From: an uncultured Pelagibacteraceae bacterium
GTDB taxonomy: Bacteria; Pseudomonadota; Alphaproteobacteria; Pelagibacterales; Pelagibacteraceae
Length of the DNA stretch: 64,000 bases
Assembly: GCA_902576785.1 (NCBI GenBank)
Contig: CACGWC010000002.1
Coordinates: 62,001-126,000, forward strand
Direction of reading: 5' to 3'
In this document: piece after piece, positions 9,174 through 16,344 of the stretch
Layout of the letters: every line of letters starts with the position of its first letter
How positions within the stretch are numbered: position 1 is the stretch's first letter
Notes under the pieces: generated by a model
The model's database searches: none
What the model was told of the DNA's origin: nothing
Seen by the model: the letters and a program-made list of their open reading frames with translations, nothing else
Made by a program: the position numbers and the translations under genes

Positions 9174-9701
9174 ATGGATTTAAAAGAACATATTAGATCA
9201 ATTCAAGACTATCCTAAAAAGGGAATTCTATTTAGAGACATCACAACTCTCATAAAAAATGAAAAAGCATTTAAAGAATGTATCAACCAAATTGTTGAAA
9301 GATCAAAAAAATTTAATTTTGATAAAATAGCTGCAGTAGAATCTAGAGGTTTCGTATTTGCTTCTGCTATCTCATACATCTTAGATAAGCCATTTATAAT
9401 GCTAAGAAAAAAAAATAAACTACCCGCTGAAGTACATTCTGTTGATTTTGAGCTAGAATATGGAACAGCAACAATTGAAGTTCACAGAGACTCTTTTAAT
9501 GAAAACGATAATGTATTAATTATTGATGACTTAATTGCAACTGGAGGCACTGCTGAAGCTGCGGCTAAACTAATAGAAATATCAAAAAGTAAGGTTGCAG
9601 GATTTATATTTGTAATTAATTTATTTGACCTTGGAGGTACTGATAATCTTCTAAAAAAAGGTTATAAAGTGGAAAATCTTTTAGACTTTCCAGGTCATTG
9701 A
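9174..9701 (+). CDS. apt: Adenine phosphoribosyltransferase
   Basis: A 175-residue type I phosphoribosyltransferase. DYPKKGILFRDIT, the AAVESRGFVFA segment and the PRPP-binding loop VLIIDDLIATGGTAEA are typical. It recycles adenine from MtnP into AMP. The TGA stop is followed without any gap by a 37-base copy of the 3' half of tRNA-Met, which suggests that apt and the tRNA gene were convergent neighbours before an insertion separated them. Confidence 0.96.
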   Translation: MDLKEHIRSIQDYPKKGILFRDITTLIKNEKAFKECINQIVERSKKFNFDKIAAVESRGFVFASAISYILDKPFIMLRKKNKLPAEVHSVDFELEYGTATIEVHRDSFNENDNVLIIDDLIATGGTAEAAAKLIEISKSKVAGFIFVINLFDLGGTDNLLKKGYKVENLLDFPGH

Positions 9702-9738
9702 TGGTAGCGGGAAGTGGGATCGAACCACTGACCTCGGG
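9702..9738 (-). repeat. Displaced 3'-half copy of tRNA-Met (att-like direct repeat)
   Basis: 37 bases are identical to the 3' end of the intact tRNA-Met gene at 10390-10466, from the CCA end through the T arm and variable loop to the 3' strand of the anticodon stem; weaker similarity continues to about 9744. The copies are direct repeats 688 bases apart. This is what site-specific integration into a tRNA gene leaves behind: the original 3' end displaced to the distal junction and a full tRNA rebuilt on the other side. No function as a tRNA is possible. Confidence 0.9.
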
Positions 9739-10389
9739 ATCATGTTTTGTGATATTATATTTTTTTCAATATTGATTATCTCCAAAAATAAGAAATAGTA
9801 AAATTACCCAATAATAAAGTTATATGTGTAACAGGAATTTTTCAATTTTAGTGTTTTTAAATTTCTGTTAAAGTTTCATATGAAAATAAATATCGGCGGC
9901 TTAACAAAAAAAGATGGTTGGAAAAACTTTAACGCACAAAAGAAACCTGATGTTGATATTGTTGGAAATATAGAGGATCTAAGTCAATTTGAGGATGAAA
10001 GCATAGAAGAAATTTATGCTAGTCATATAATTGAACATATTGATCAAAAAAAAATTCATAATACATTAAAAGGTATTTACAGAATTTTAAAGAAAGATGG
10101 AAAGTTTTATGTTTCCGTGCCAGATATGGATGTTCTTTGTCATTTTTTTGTATCTCCAATCGCAAATAAAAAAATAAAATTCCATACCATGCGAATGATT
10201 TTTGGTGGACAGGTTGATAATTATGATTATCACTATTTTGGATGGAACTATGAGTTTATGTATGATTATCTCAGTGCGGCGGGTTTTTCAAAAATTAATA
10301 AAGTTGGTTCATTTGGTTTGTTTAATGATACTAGTGAATTCAAACCTTATGGTTTTCCTATAAGTTTAAATGTAATAGCAATTAAATAA
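9739..10389. mobile_element. Putative tRNA-flanked islet (single-cargo insertion)
   Basis: The stretch between the 3'-half tRNA copy and the intact tRNA-Met. It holds about 140 AT-rich non-coding bases followed by one methyltransferase-like gene whose stop touches the tRNA 3' end. No integrase or transposase is present, so it would be a remnant or a passively mobilised cargo islet. Evidence for mobility is structural only (direct repeats at a tRNA 3' end). Confidence 0.6.
9880..10389 (+). CDS. Predicted SAM-dependent methyltransferase-like protein (islet cargo)
   Basis: A 169-residue protein resembling the short class I methyltransferases often found with cell-surface sugar genes. INIGG...DGWKNFN, DIVGNIEDLSQF and IYASHIIEHI...GIYRILKKDGKFYVSVPD follow the order of the family's motifs, although the glycine-rich AdoMet loop is shortened (IGGL rather than GxGxG), so activity is uncertain. 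It is the only gene of the tRNA-flanked islet, ends exactly at the tRNA 3' end, and has no metabolic link to apt. Surface-polysaccharide modification is a reasonable but unproven guess. Confidence 0.75.
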   Translation: MKINIGGLTKKDGWKNFNAQKKPDVDIVGNIEDLSQFEDESIEEIYASHIIEHIDQKKIHNTLKGIYRILKKDGKFYVSVPDMDVLCHFFVSPIANKKIKFHTMRMIFGGQVDNYDYHYFGWNYEFMYDYLSAAGFSKINKVGSFGLFNDTSEFKPYGFPISLNVIAIK

Positions 10390-10466
10390 TGGTAGCGGGA
10401 AGTGGGATCGAACCACTGACCTCGGGCTTATGAGTCCCGCGCTCTAACCAACTGAGCTACCCCGCC
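10390..10466 (-). tRNA. tRNA-Met (anticodon CAT)
   Basis: A 77-nt tRNA with encoded CCA. Reading the minus strand: 7-bp acceptor stem beginning GGCGGGG, D arm GCTC...GAGC, anticodon loop CTCATAA and T loop TTCGATC. The regular acceptor pairing and D arm suggest an elongator tRNA-Met, or a CAT tRNA to be modified for Ile. The first pair under the anticodon loop is A-G (31-39), an unusual mismatch. The 3' half is duplicated at 9702-9738. Confidence 0.96.
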
Positions 10467-10517
10467 GTAAATAATTTTTGGTTTATACTACTTTTATTTT
10501 TTGTTGCAAACAAGATT

Positions 10518-10631
10518 TCACTTACTCTTTTTCTTATCTTTTTTAATTTTTCTTTTTTCCTTTAAAGAAAGTTTGGCTTTTTTCATTACACTAGAGTCTT
10601 TAAATGATTTTCCACTATACCTTTTTGACAT
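10518..10631 (-). CDS. Small lysine-rich basic protein (37 aa)
   Basis: An ATG at 10631-10629 opens a 37-codon frame ending in TGA. The product begins MSKRYSGKSFKDS and ends in a long run of Lys/Arg with a few Ile, Asp and Glu (…KEKRKIKKDKKKSK), giving a strongly positive charge. There is no membrane segment or cysteine. It fills the gap between tRNA-Met and the AEC transporter gene. Such short basic proteins may bind nucleic acid or ribosomes; function is unknown. Coding status rests on composition and the gap it fills. Confidence 0.55.
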   Translation of the reverse strand: MSKRYSGKSFKDSSVMKKAKLSLKEKRKIKKDKKKSK

Positions 10632-10635
10632 TGTA

Positions 10636-11559
10636 TTAACTTAAAAAATTTATAGTGAGTAAAAAGGTAAATATTGAGGCAAATGTCGAAATAAATATTG
10701 CCTTAATGATGTTTTCTGGGCTTACATTGTACGCAGAGCACATAACAATTGAGGTGGCACCACAAGGACCAACGCTAACTAATAATGCTCCTGCAAAATT
10801 AAGTGGATTTGACAAATTGAAAAATGTGTAGCCTAAAATTAACAATATCAAAGGAGATATAATCAACTTTAATAATGAAATTGTAATGGTTAATTTGTTA
10901 AAAACTTTTTGTGAGTAAAAAGATAGAATAATTCCAATTGCAAACAAACCAACAGGCATAACACATGCCGCCAATCTTTGTAGAATATATTCAAATGGGG
11001 TTTCGTCTATATTGATCTTTGAAATTCTTATTATTAATCCGATTAATATTGCTAATATCATGGGATTTAATATTAAATTTCTTAAAAACTGAAATAATTT
11101 AATCCTTTTTTTTACAGTAAGCTCTAAAAAGAAACTAACTATGGACAATAAAACTACACTATCCATTAAAATAATACCCGATATTTGAGTTATAGTACTT
11201 CCTGCAAAGAAAATTTCTGCAATAGGCAGAACTAATATTACGTGATTGGATAAAGCAACTGTTAGAGCCCATATAATAGACTCCTGTATTGATCTTTTAA
11301 AAGTATTTTTGGTTAACAAAAAAGCAAATATTCCGCTTGTTAACTGCATTAAAAAATATGATGAAATTTGAGATACGTCTATTTCGCCAACGTCACTTTG
11401 CGCAACTAGTTTTATGATTAAAGCTGGTACCGCGATATAAAATGAAAATAAATTAAATATTCTAGCCTTCTGTAAATCGAATATTTTAATATGACCTAAA
11501 AGATAACCAATAAGAGTAATACCTATAAATGGTGTTAACCCTAAAAAAACCTGGAACAT
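10636..11559 (-). CDS. AEC family transporter (auxin efflux carrier-like)
   Basis: A 307-residue inner-membrane protein with about ten hydrophobic segments. The N-terminal GITLIGYLLG..., the inverted-repeat architecture and the GPCGATSIVMCSAYNV motif near residue 265 are characteristic of AEC (malate permease/auxin efflux) carriers, which move small organic anions. Its start overlaps the stop of the TauD-like gene by one base, so it is translationally coupled to a dioxygenase and an alpha/beta hydrolase. It probably carries the substrate or product of those enzymes. Confidence 0.85.
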   Translation of the reverse strand: MFQVFLGLTPFIGITLIGYLLGHIKIFDLQKARIFNLFSFYIAVPALIIKLVAQSDVGEIDVSQISSYFLMQLTSGIFAFLLTKNTFKRSIQESIIWALTVALSNHVILVLPIAEIFFAGSTITQISGIILMDSVVLLSIVSFFLELTVKKRIKLFQFLRNLILNPMILAILIGLIIRISKINIDETPFEYILQRLAACVMPVGLFAIGIILSFYSQKVFNKLTITISLLKLIISPLILLILGYTFFNLSNPLNFAGALLVSVGPCGATSIVMCSAYNVSPENIIKAIFISTFASIFTFLLTINFLS

Positions 11560-12347
11560 TATTGGACAGTAATTCTATGCATAATTCTATTACCCTTAAA
11601 AGCCGTTGCTTGATGAAGCATAGATCTATTATCCCAAATAGCTAATTGGTTCTTTTCCCATTCTAAAGAGTATTGAAAACTTTTTTTTAATTGGTGTTTA
11701 AATAAATACTTTTTTAATTTTTTATCAATTTTACTGTTATTGAAACGAATAAAGTGTCCTGGACTACAATATAAAGTATATTTACTATTTATTTTTCTTA
11801 TTAAATTATGCTTTGAAATTAGTTCTTTAGCTTTTTTCCCTTTTTCTTTCTCTCTTTCCAATCTTGTTACAGAAATAGGTCCTTCTGATGAAAATATACA
11901 TTTTTCGTTTTTAAACTTTCTTTTGAAGCTAGCTGGTAATTTTTCATAAGCCAAATATTGAGAACAGAAATCTGTATTTGCCTGACCTTTCTTTGGAACT
12001 AATTTAGATAACAACATTGTAAATCTAGGTGGCTTTTTAGTATAAATTGAGTCTGTGTGAAATTGCTCGCCAAAACTAGGGCCTTTGTCAGTTGATTTTC
12101 TTTGAACAACAGTTATTTGAGGATATTTTTTATTCAATCCTTTAAGTCTTGGATAGTTTGCTAGTTTTCCAAATTTTTTTGCAAATTTTACATAATGATT
12201 AGAGCTTAATTTTTGGTTTCTAAAATAAATCATTCCATATTTCGATAAGGCAGATTTAATTTTTTTTAGTGAAGAATTATTAATTTTATTTAAATCGCAG
12301 ACTAATTCTGCGCCTATATTTTTTTTGTTAGGAATAATTTTAAGCAT
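11559..12347 (-). CDS. TauD/TfdA family 2-oxoglutarate-dependent dioxygenase
   Basis: A 262-residue protein with the full facial triad of the family: H97 and D99 in EQFHTDS, distal H245 in SMLHQAT, and R258 in MHRITV for 2-oxoglutarate. WDNRSMLH is a TauD hallmark. It would hydroxylate a small substrate with O2 and 2-oxoglutarate, often releasing sulfite or an aldehyde/ketone. The start overlaps the upstream hydrolase by 8 bases and its stop overlaps the AEC transporter start. Taurine is unlikely to be assignable from sequence alone. Confidence 0.88.
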   Translation of the reverse strand: MLKIIPNKKNIGAELVCDLNKINNSSLKKIKSALSKYGMIYFRNQKLSSNHYVKFAKKFGKLANYPRLKGLNKKYPQITVVQRKSTDKGPSFGEQFHTDSIYTKKPPRFTMLLSKLVPKKGQANTDFCSQYLAYEKLPASFKRKFKNEKCIFSSEGPISVTRLEREKEKGKKAKELISKHNLIRKINSKYTLYCSPGHFIRFNNSKIDKKLKKYLFKHQLKKSFQYSLEWEKNQLAIWDNRSMLHQATAFKGNRIMHRITVQ

Positions 12348-13215
12348 TTTTTAAAAAGAAACTTTTTAATTGTTTAATTGTTTCTTTGGGATTTTGCTCT
12401 GGTATAAAATGTCCAGATTTAACAGCAACTCCAACAACTTTTTTATTTGAATATTTTTGCCAAATTTTAATCGGTTTAAATTGTTTGCCTATAACACCAT
12501 TTTTTCCCCATAATACTTGAACTGGAATATTTAATTTTTTCTTTCTATCATGTCTGTCATGATCAAGATCAATTGTAGCAGATGCTCTATAATCTTCACA
12601 TGATCCATGTATTCTCTTTGGTTGTTTAAAGCACTTTATGTAACCCTCTTCAACTTTTCCAAATTTATGATTGCCTGACCATTTATCCAAGCAATACTTC
12701 ATCCATTTTCTTGGATCACTCATTATCATTCTTTCAGGTAGCCATTTTGGTTGAATTAAGAAAAACCAATGGAAGTAAGCTTTTGCAAAATCTCTAGTTG
12801 TTAGTTCGTACATATCTAAAGTTGGACAAATATCTAAAACGCTGAGAGCAAGCACGTTTTTTCTGTGATCTCTTGCCAATCTATGAGCAACTCTTCCACC
12901 CCTATCATGGCCTGCAACAAAAAACTTGGCATACCCCAATTTTACCATCATTTGTTTCATGTCACTCGCCATTTCTCTTTTAGAATAATTAAAATGTTTA
13001 CTGTCAGATGGTGGAGCTAAACTATTTCCATAACCTCTTAGGTCTGCTGCAACAACTGTAAAAATTTTAGATAACTCTGGAGCTGTTTTATGCCACATTA
13101 AATGCGTTTGAGGGTAACCATGGAGCAATAATAAAGGAGGACCATCTCCTTTAACTTTACAAAAGACTTTACCTTTTTTTACTTTTACGTATTTACTCTT
13201 AAAACCTTCAAACAT
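12340..13215 (-). CDS. Alpha/beta hydrolase resembling fluoroacetate dehalogenase
   Basis: A 291-residue alpha/beta hydrolase. The nucleophile elbow is GHDRGGR (D104), with acid D128 in VLDICP and base H269 in SGHFIPEQNP. Beyond the triad, the residues that bind carboxylate and halide in haloacetate dehalogenases appear present: R105 and R108 in the elbow, H149-W150 in FHWFF and Y209 in CEDYRAS. This pattern is specific to the fluoroacetate/haloacetate dehalogenase branch. First gene of a coupled operon with a TauD-like dioxygenase and an AEC transporter. Dehalogenation versus another ester/epoxide hydrolysis needs assay. Confidence 0.85.
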   Translation of the reverse strand: MFEGFKSKYVKVKKGKVFCKVKGDGPPLLLLHGYPQTHLMWHKTAPELSKIFTVVAADLRGYGNSLAPPSDSKHFNYSKREMASDMKQMMVKLGYAKFFVAGHDRGGRVAHRLARDHRKNVLALSVLDICPTLDMYELTTRDFAKAYFHWFFLIQPKWLPERMIMSDPRKWMKYCLDKWSGNHKFGKVEEGYIKCFKQPKRIHGSCEDYRASATIDLDHDRHDRKKKLNIPVQVLWGKNGVIGKQFKPIKIWQKYSNKKVVGVAVKSGHFIPEQNPKETIKQLKSFFLKNA

Positions 13216-13337
13216 TAATTTATCTTAATTTATATTTTTATAATTCAATAAATAATTTTAAAATTGTTCAAATACAACGTTAATAAGCTTAATTATTAAA
13301 TTGAATTATCATTCATTGGATGTATATCTTCATTTTT

Positions 13338-14372
13338 GTGAGAATTGAAGAAGAACTAAAACTAGATTATTCCGACGTACTTTTTAGACCTAAGAGAAGC
13401 ACTCTTAAAAGTAGAAAAGATGTTAATTTAAAAAGAACTTATCGTTTTAAATACAGTAAAAACGAATGGTCTGGAATCCCTATAATGGCAGCTAATATGG
13501 ATGGTGTAGGTGTACTTGGTGTTGCCGAAAAATTATCTGAATATGGAATGATTACATGTTTAACAAAACAACATGATGTAAAAAAAATTAAACAATTTAA
13601 AAAAATAAAATCAATATATCCAAATGTTGCTTTAAGTATTGGAACAAAAAAAGAAGATTTTCAAAATTTAGATAAAGTTTTAAAAGAATTTAGTTTTATA
13701 AAATTCATCTGTATAGATGTTGCAAATGGTTACTCTGAACATTTTAGTAAATTTTTAAAATCTGTTAGAGATAAATACCCAACAAAAACAATTATTGCAG
13801 GTAATGTTGTTACTGCAGATATGACTCAAGAATTAATTTTATCAGGAGCAGATATTGTTAAAGTTGGAATTGGACCAGGGAGTGTGTGTACAACAAGAAT
13901 ACAAACTGGGGTTGGCTATCCTCAGTTAAGTGCGGTAATAGAATGTGCTGATGCAGCGCATGGATTAGGTGCACATATCATTGCAGATGGTGGATGCACT
14001 TGTCCAGGTGATGTTGCTAAAGCATTTGGTGGAGGAGCTGATTTTGTCATGCTTGGAGGAATGTTTGCAGGTCATGATGAAGGTAAAGGAAAATTAGTAA
14101 AATCTAATGGCTCAAAGTATGTTGAATTTTACGGATCAAGTTCTGAAACTGCAAATAACAAACATTATGGTGGACTATCAGACTACAGAAGTAGCGAAGG
14201 CAGAACAGTAAGAGTTAAGTACCGTGGTAAAATTAATGATACCATTTTAAATATTTTAGGTGGTGTTAGAAGCAGTTGTACATATGTTGGAGCACCTTCA
14301 CTTAAACAATTAAGTAAGTGCACAACTTTTGTAAGAGTTACTAAGCAATTTAACGATACATTCACTAAATAA
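13338..14372 (+). CDS. guaC: GMP reductase
   Basis: An IMPDH/GMPR-family TIM barrel. The GTG at 13338 is chosen as start because the product then begins (M)[13 protein letters not shown], matching GuaC N-termini; an upstream ATG at 13320 would add six unlikely residues. [30 protein letters not shown] (catalytic Cys) and [15 protein letters not shown] are visible. There is no CBS insert, arguing for GMP reductase rather than IMP dehydrogenase. It converts GMP to IMP with NADPH, balancing purine pools. It is separated from the next gene by no bases. Confidence 0.93.
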   Translation: MRIEEELKLDYSDVLFRPKRSTLKSRKDVNLKRTYRFKYSKNEWSGIPIMAANMDGVGVLGVAEKLSEYGMITCLTKQHDVKKIKQFKKIKSIYPNVALSIGTKKEDFQNLDKVLKEFSFIKFICIDVANGYSEHFSKFLKSVRDKYPTKTIIAGNVVTADMTQELILSGADIVKVGIGPGSVCTTRIQTGVGYPQLSAVIECADAAHGLGAHIIADGGCTCPGDVAKAFGGGADFVMLGGMFAGHDEGKGKLVKSNGSKYVEFYGSSSETANNKHYGGLSDYRSSEGRTVRVKYRGKINDTILNILGGVRSSCTYVGAPSLKQLSKCTTFVRVTKQFNDTFTK

Positions 14373-15447
14373 ATGAAAGAGTATTCTATAGCGTCAATTG
14401 CTGGTGACGGCATTGGTAAAGAAGTTGTACCTGAAGCACAAAAAATTTTAAAAGAAATTTCTCAGCAACATCAATTCAAATTAAAGATAGAGGATTATGA
14501 TTTCGCATCGTGTGATTATTATGAAAAGCATGGAAAAATGATGCCAGATGACTGGAAAGATAAATTAACTAAACATGATGCAATTTTTTTTGGTGCGGTT
14601 GGCATGCCAGATAAATATCCAGATCACATAACACTTTGGGGATCATTGTTAAAATTTAGAAGAGAGTTTGATCAATTTATTAACTTAAGACCTGTAAAAC
14701 TTTTTGAAGGTGTAAATGCTCCATTAGCTAATAAAAAGCCAGGTGATATTGACATGATAATCGTTAGAGAAAATACCGAAGGAGAATATTCATCAGTCGG
14801 TGGAAGAATGTATCAGGGAAGTGATAGAGAAGTGGTTATTCAAGAAACAATAATGTCAAAATATGGAATAGATAGAGTTCAACAATTTGCATTTGAATTA
14901 GCTAAAAAAAGAAAAAGAAAAAAACTAACAAGTGCTACAAAATCAAATGGAATATCTATTACAATGCCTTATTGGGATGAAAGATTTAATGAAAATAAAA
15001 AAAATTATCCTGATGTTGAAACTGATCAATACCATATCGATATATTAGCTGCTAGATTTGTTTTAAGTCCTGAACGCTTTGATGTGATAGTCGCATCGAA
15101 CCTTTTTGGGGATATTCTATCTGATCTAGGACCAGCTTGTACTGGAACTATTGGAATTGCACCGTCTGGAAATATAAATCCAACTAATAAGTATCCATCA
15201 TTATTTGAACCCGTTCATGGATCGGCACCTGACATAGCTGGAAAAGGTATTGCAAATCCTGTAGGTCAAATTTGGTCAGCTGCAATGATGTTAGATTACT
15301 TAGGTGAAAAAAGAAGCTTCTGATAGAATAGTTAAATCAATTGAATTAACTCTTAAAGATAAAGACAGTCTAACAAAAGATCTTCAAGGCTCTAGTAATA
15401 CAGAACAGTGCTCAAAAAAAATTTTAGATAATCTTAGTTCAGTTTAA
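14373..15447 (+). pseudogene. Tartrate/D-malate dehydrogenase-type enzyme, frameshifted near the C-terminus
   Basis: The first frame (14373-15323, 316 residues) is a beta-decarboxylating dehydrogenase: IAGDGIGKEVVPEA, VRENTEGEYSSVGGR, SNLFGDILSDLGP and FEPVHGSAPDIAGKG. LKFRREFDQFINLRP fits the TtuC/DmlA branch (D-malate, tartrate). It stops early, but the +1 frame from 15313 to 15447 carries the missing tail (EASDRIVKSIEL ... ILDNLSSV). One extra A in the A6 run at 15307-15312 explains the break. About 358 residues would be restored, the usual family length. Whether this is a true mutation, a sequencing error or slippage cannot be told here. Confidence 0.85.
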
Positions 15448-15459
15448 AATTTAATCAAA

Positions 15460-16344
15460 ATGATAAATTTTCTTAAAAATAAATCTATTACCAAAGTTAT
15501 AATTTTATCTATATCTGGATTTTTTATTTTAGTTTGCCAAGATTCTACTGCAAAATATCTGGGAACATTAATGCCATTAAATCAAGTGATATGGGGCAGA
15601 TTTTTTTTTCACTTTGTTTGTGTTATAATCTTGCTTACCATTTTAAGACCTAATCTAAATTTAAAAAAAAATTTCAAAATTAATATCATTCGATCAATAC
15701 TAATGGTATTTGCAACTTTTTTTTTTATTCACTCATTACAGAAGTTTGACCTTGTAGATATCTATGTAGTATTTTTTTCAGCTCCATTGATAGTTTCCAT
15801 TTTAACAGCGTTATTTTTAAAAGATATTCTTTCACCTAAAGGTATAATTTTAATGTTGTTAAGCTTTGGGTGTATAATTTATTCAATGAGTCCAAGTATG
15901 AAAGTTTTAAGTTATGACTTAATTTTTCCTTTGGTACCACCAATATGTTGGGCTTTATATCAATTTTTTACAAAATTTATTTCCAGTGATAATGACCCTT
16001 TGGTAGCTTTATTTTATGCTGCTGTAGTGGGGGCTGTAGTTTTCTCTATTTACGTAATGTTAGACTGGACTCCTATTGAGAATAAAAAGTTGTGGATTTG
16101 GTTAGTATTTCTAGGTGTATTAGGTTTTACCAGCCACCTTTTAATTATATTTGCAATTCAGCTATCAAACTTATCTTTTGTTACTAATTTTCAATATTCA
16201 CAGTTAATTTGGTCAACATTAATCAATTTTTATATATTCGGAGTTCCTTTTGATTTTAATAAAACTTTTGGAGTTATTGGAATAATTGTTTTTGGAGTTT
16301 TATTTGTTCAGGCCGAAAGTAAAAAAAGGAAAGTTAGTTCTTAA
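15460..16344 (+). CDS. EamA/DMT family permease
   Basis: A 294-residue membrane protein with about ten transmembrane segments in two homologous halves (EamA repeats), the classic drug/metabolite transporter layout. GFFILVCQDSTAKYLG at the start and NQVIWGRFFFHF resemble S-adenosylmethionine/RhaT-like DMT members. It probably exports or imports a small metabolite. It follows the dehydrogenase by 12 bases and overlaps the convergent FAD-GcvT gene by 11 bases. Substrate unknown. Confidence 0.88.
   Translation: MINFLKNKSITKVIILSISGFFILVCQDSTAKYLGTLMPLNQVIWGRFFFHFVCVIILLTILRPNLNLKKNFKINIIRSILMVFATFFFIHSLQKFDLVDIYVVFFSAPLIVSILTALFLKDILSPKGIILMLLSFGCIIYSMSPSMKVLSYDLIFPLVPPICWALYQFFTKFISSDNDPLVALFYAAVVGAVVFSIYVMLDWTPIENKKLWIWLVFLGVLGFTSHLLIIFAIQLSNLSFVTNFQYSQLIWSTLINFYIFGVPFDFNKTFGVIGIIVFGVLFVQAESKKRKVSS

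Noticed and set aside
9745-9879. Integrase or excisionase remnant inside the tRNA-flanked islet
   Set aside because: The non-coding part was read in all frames; only short AT-rich fragments with many stops are present.
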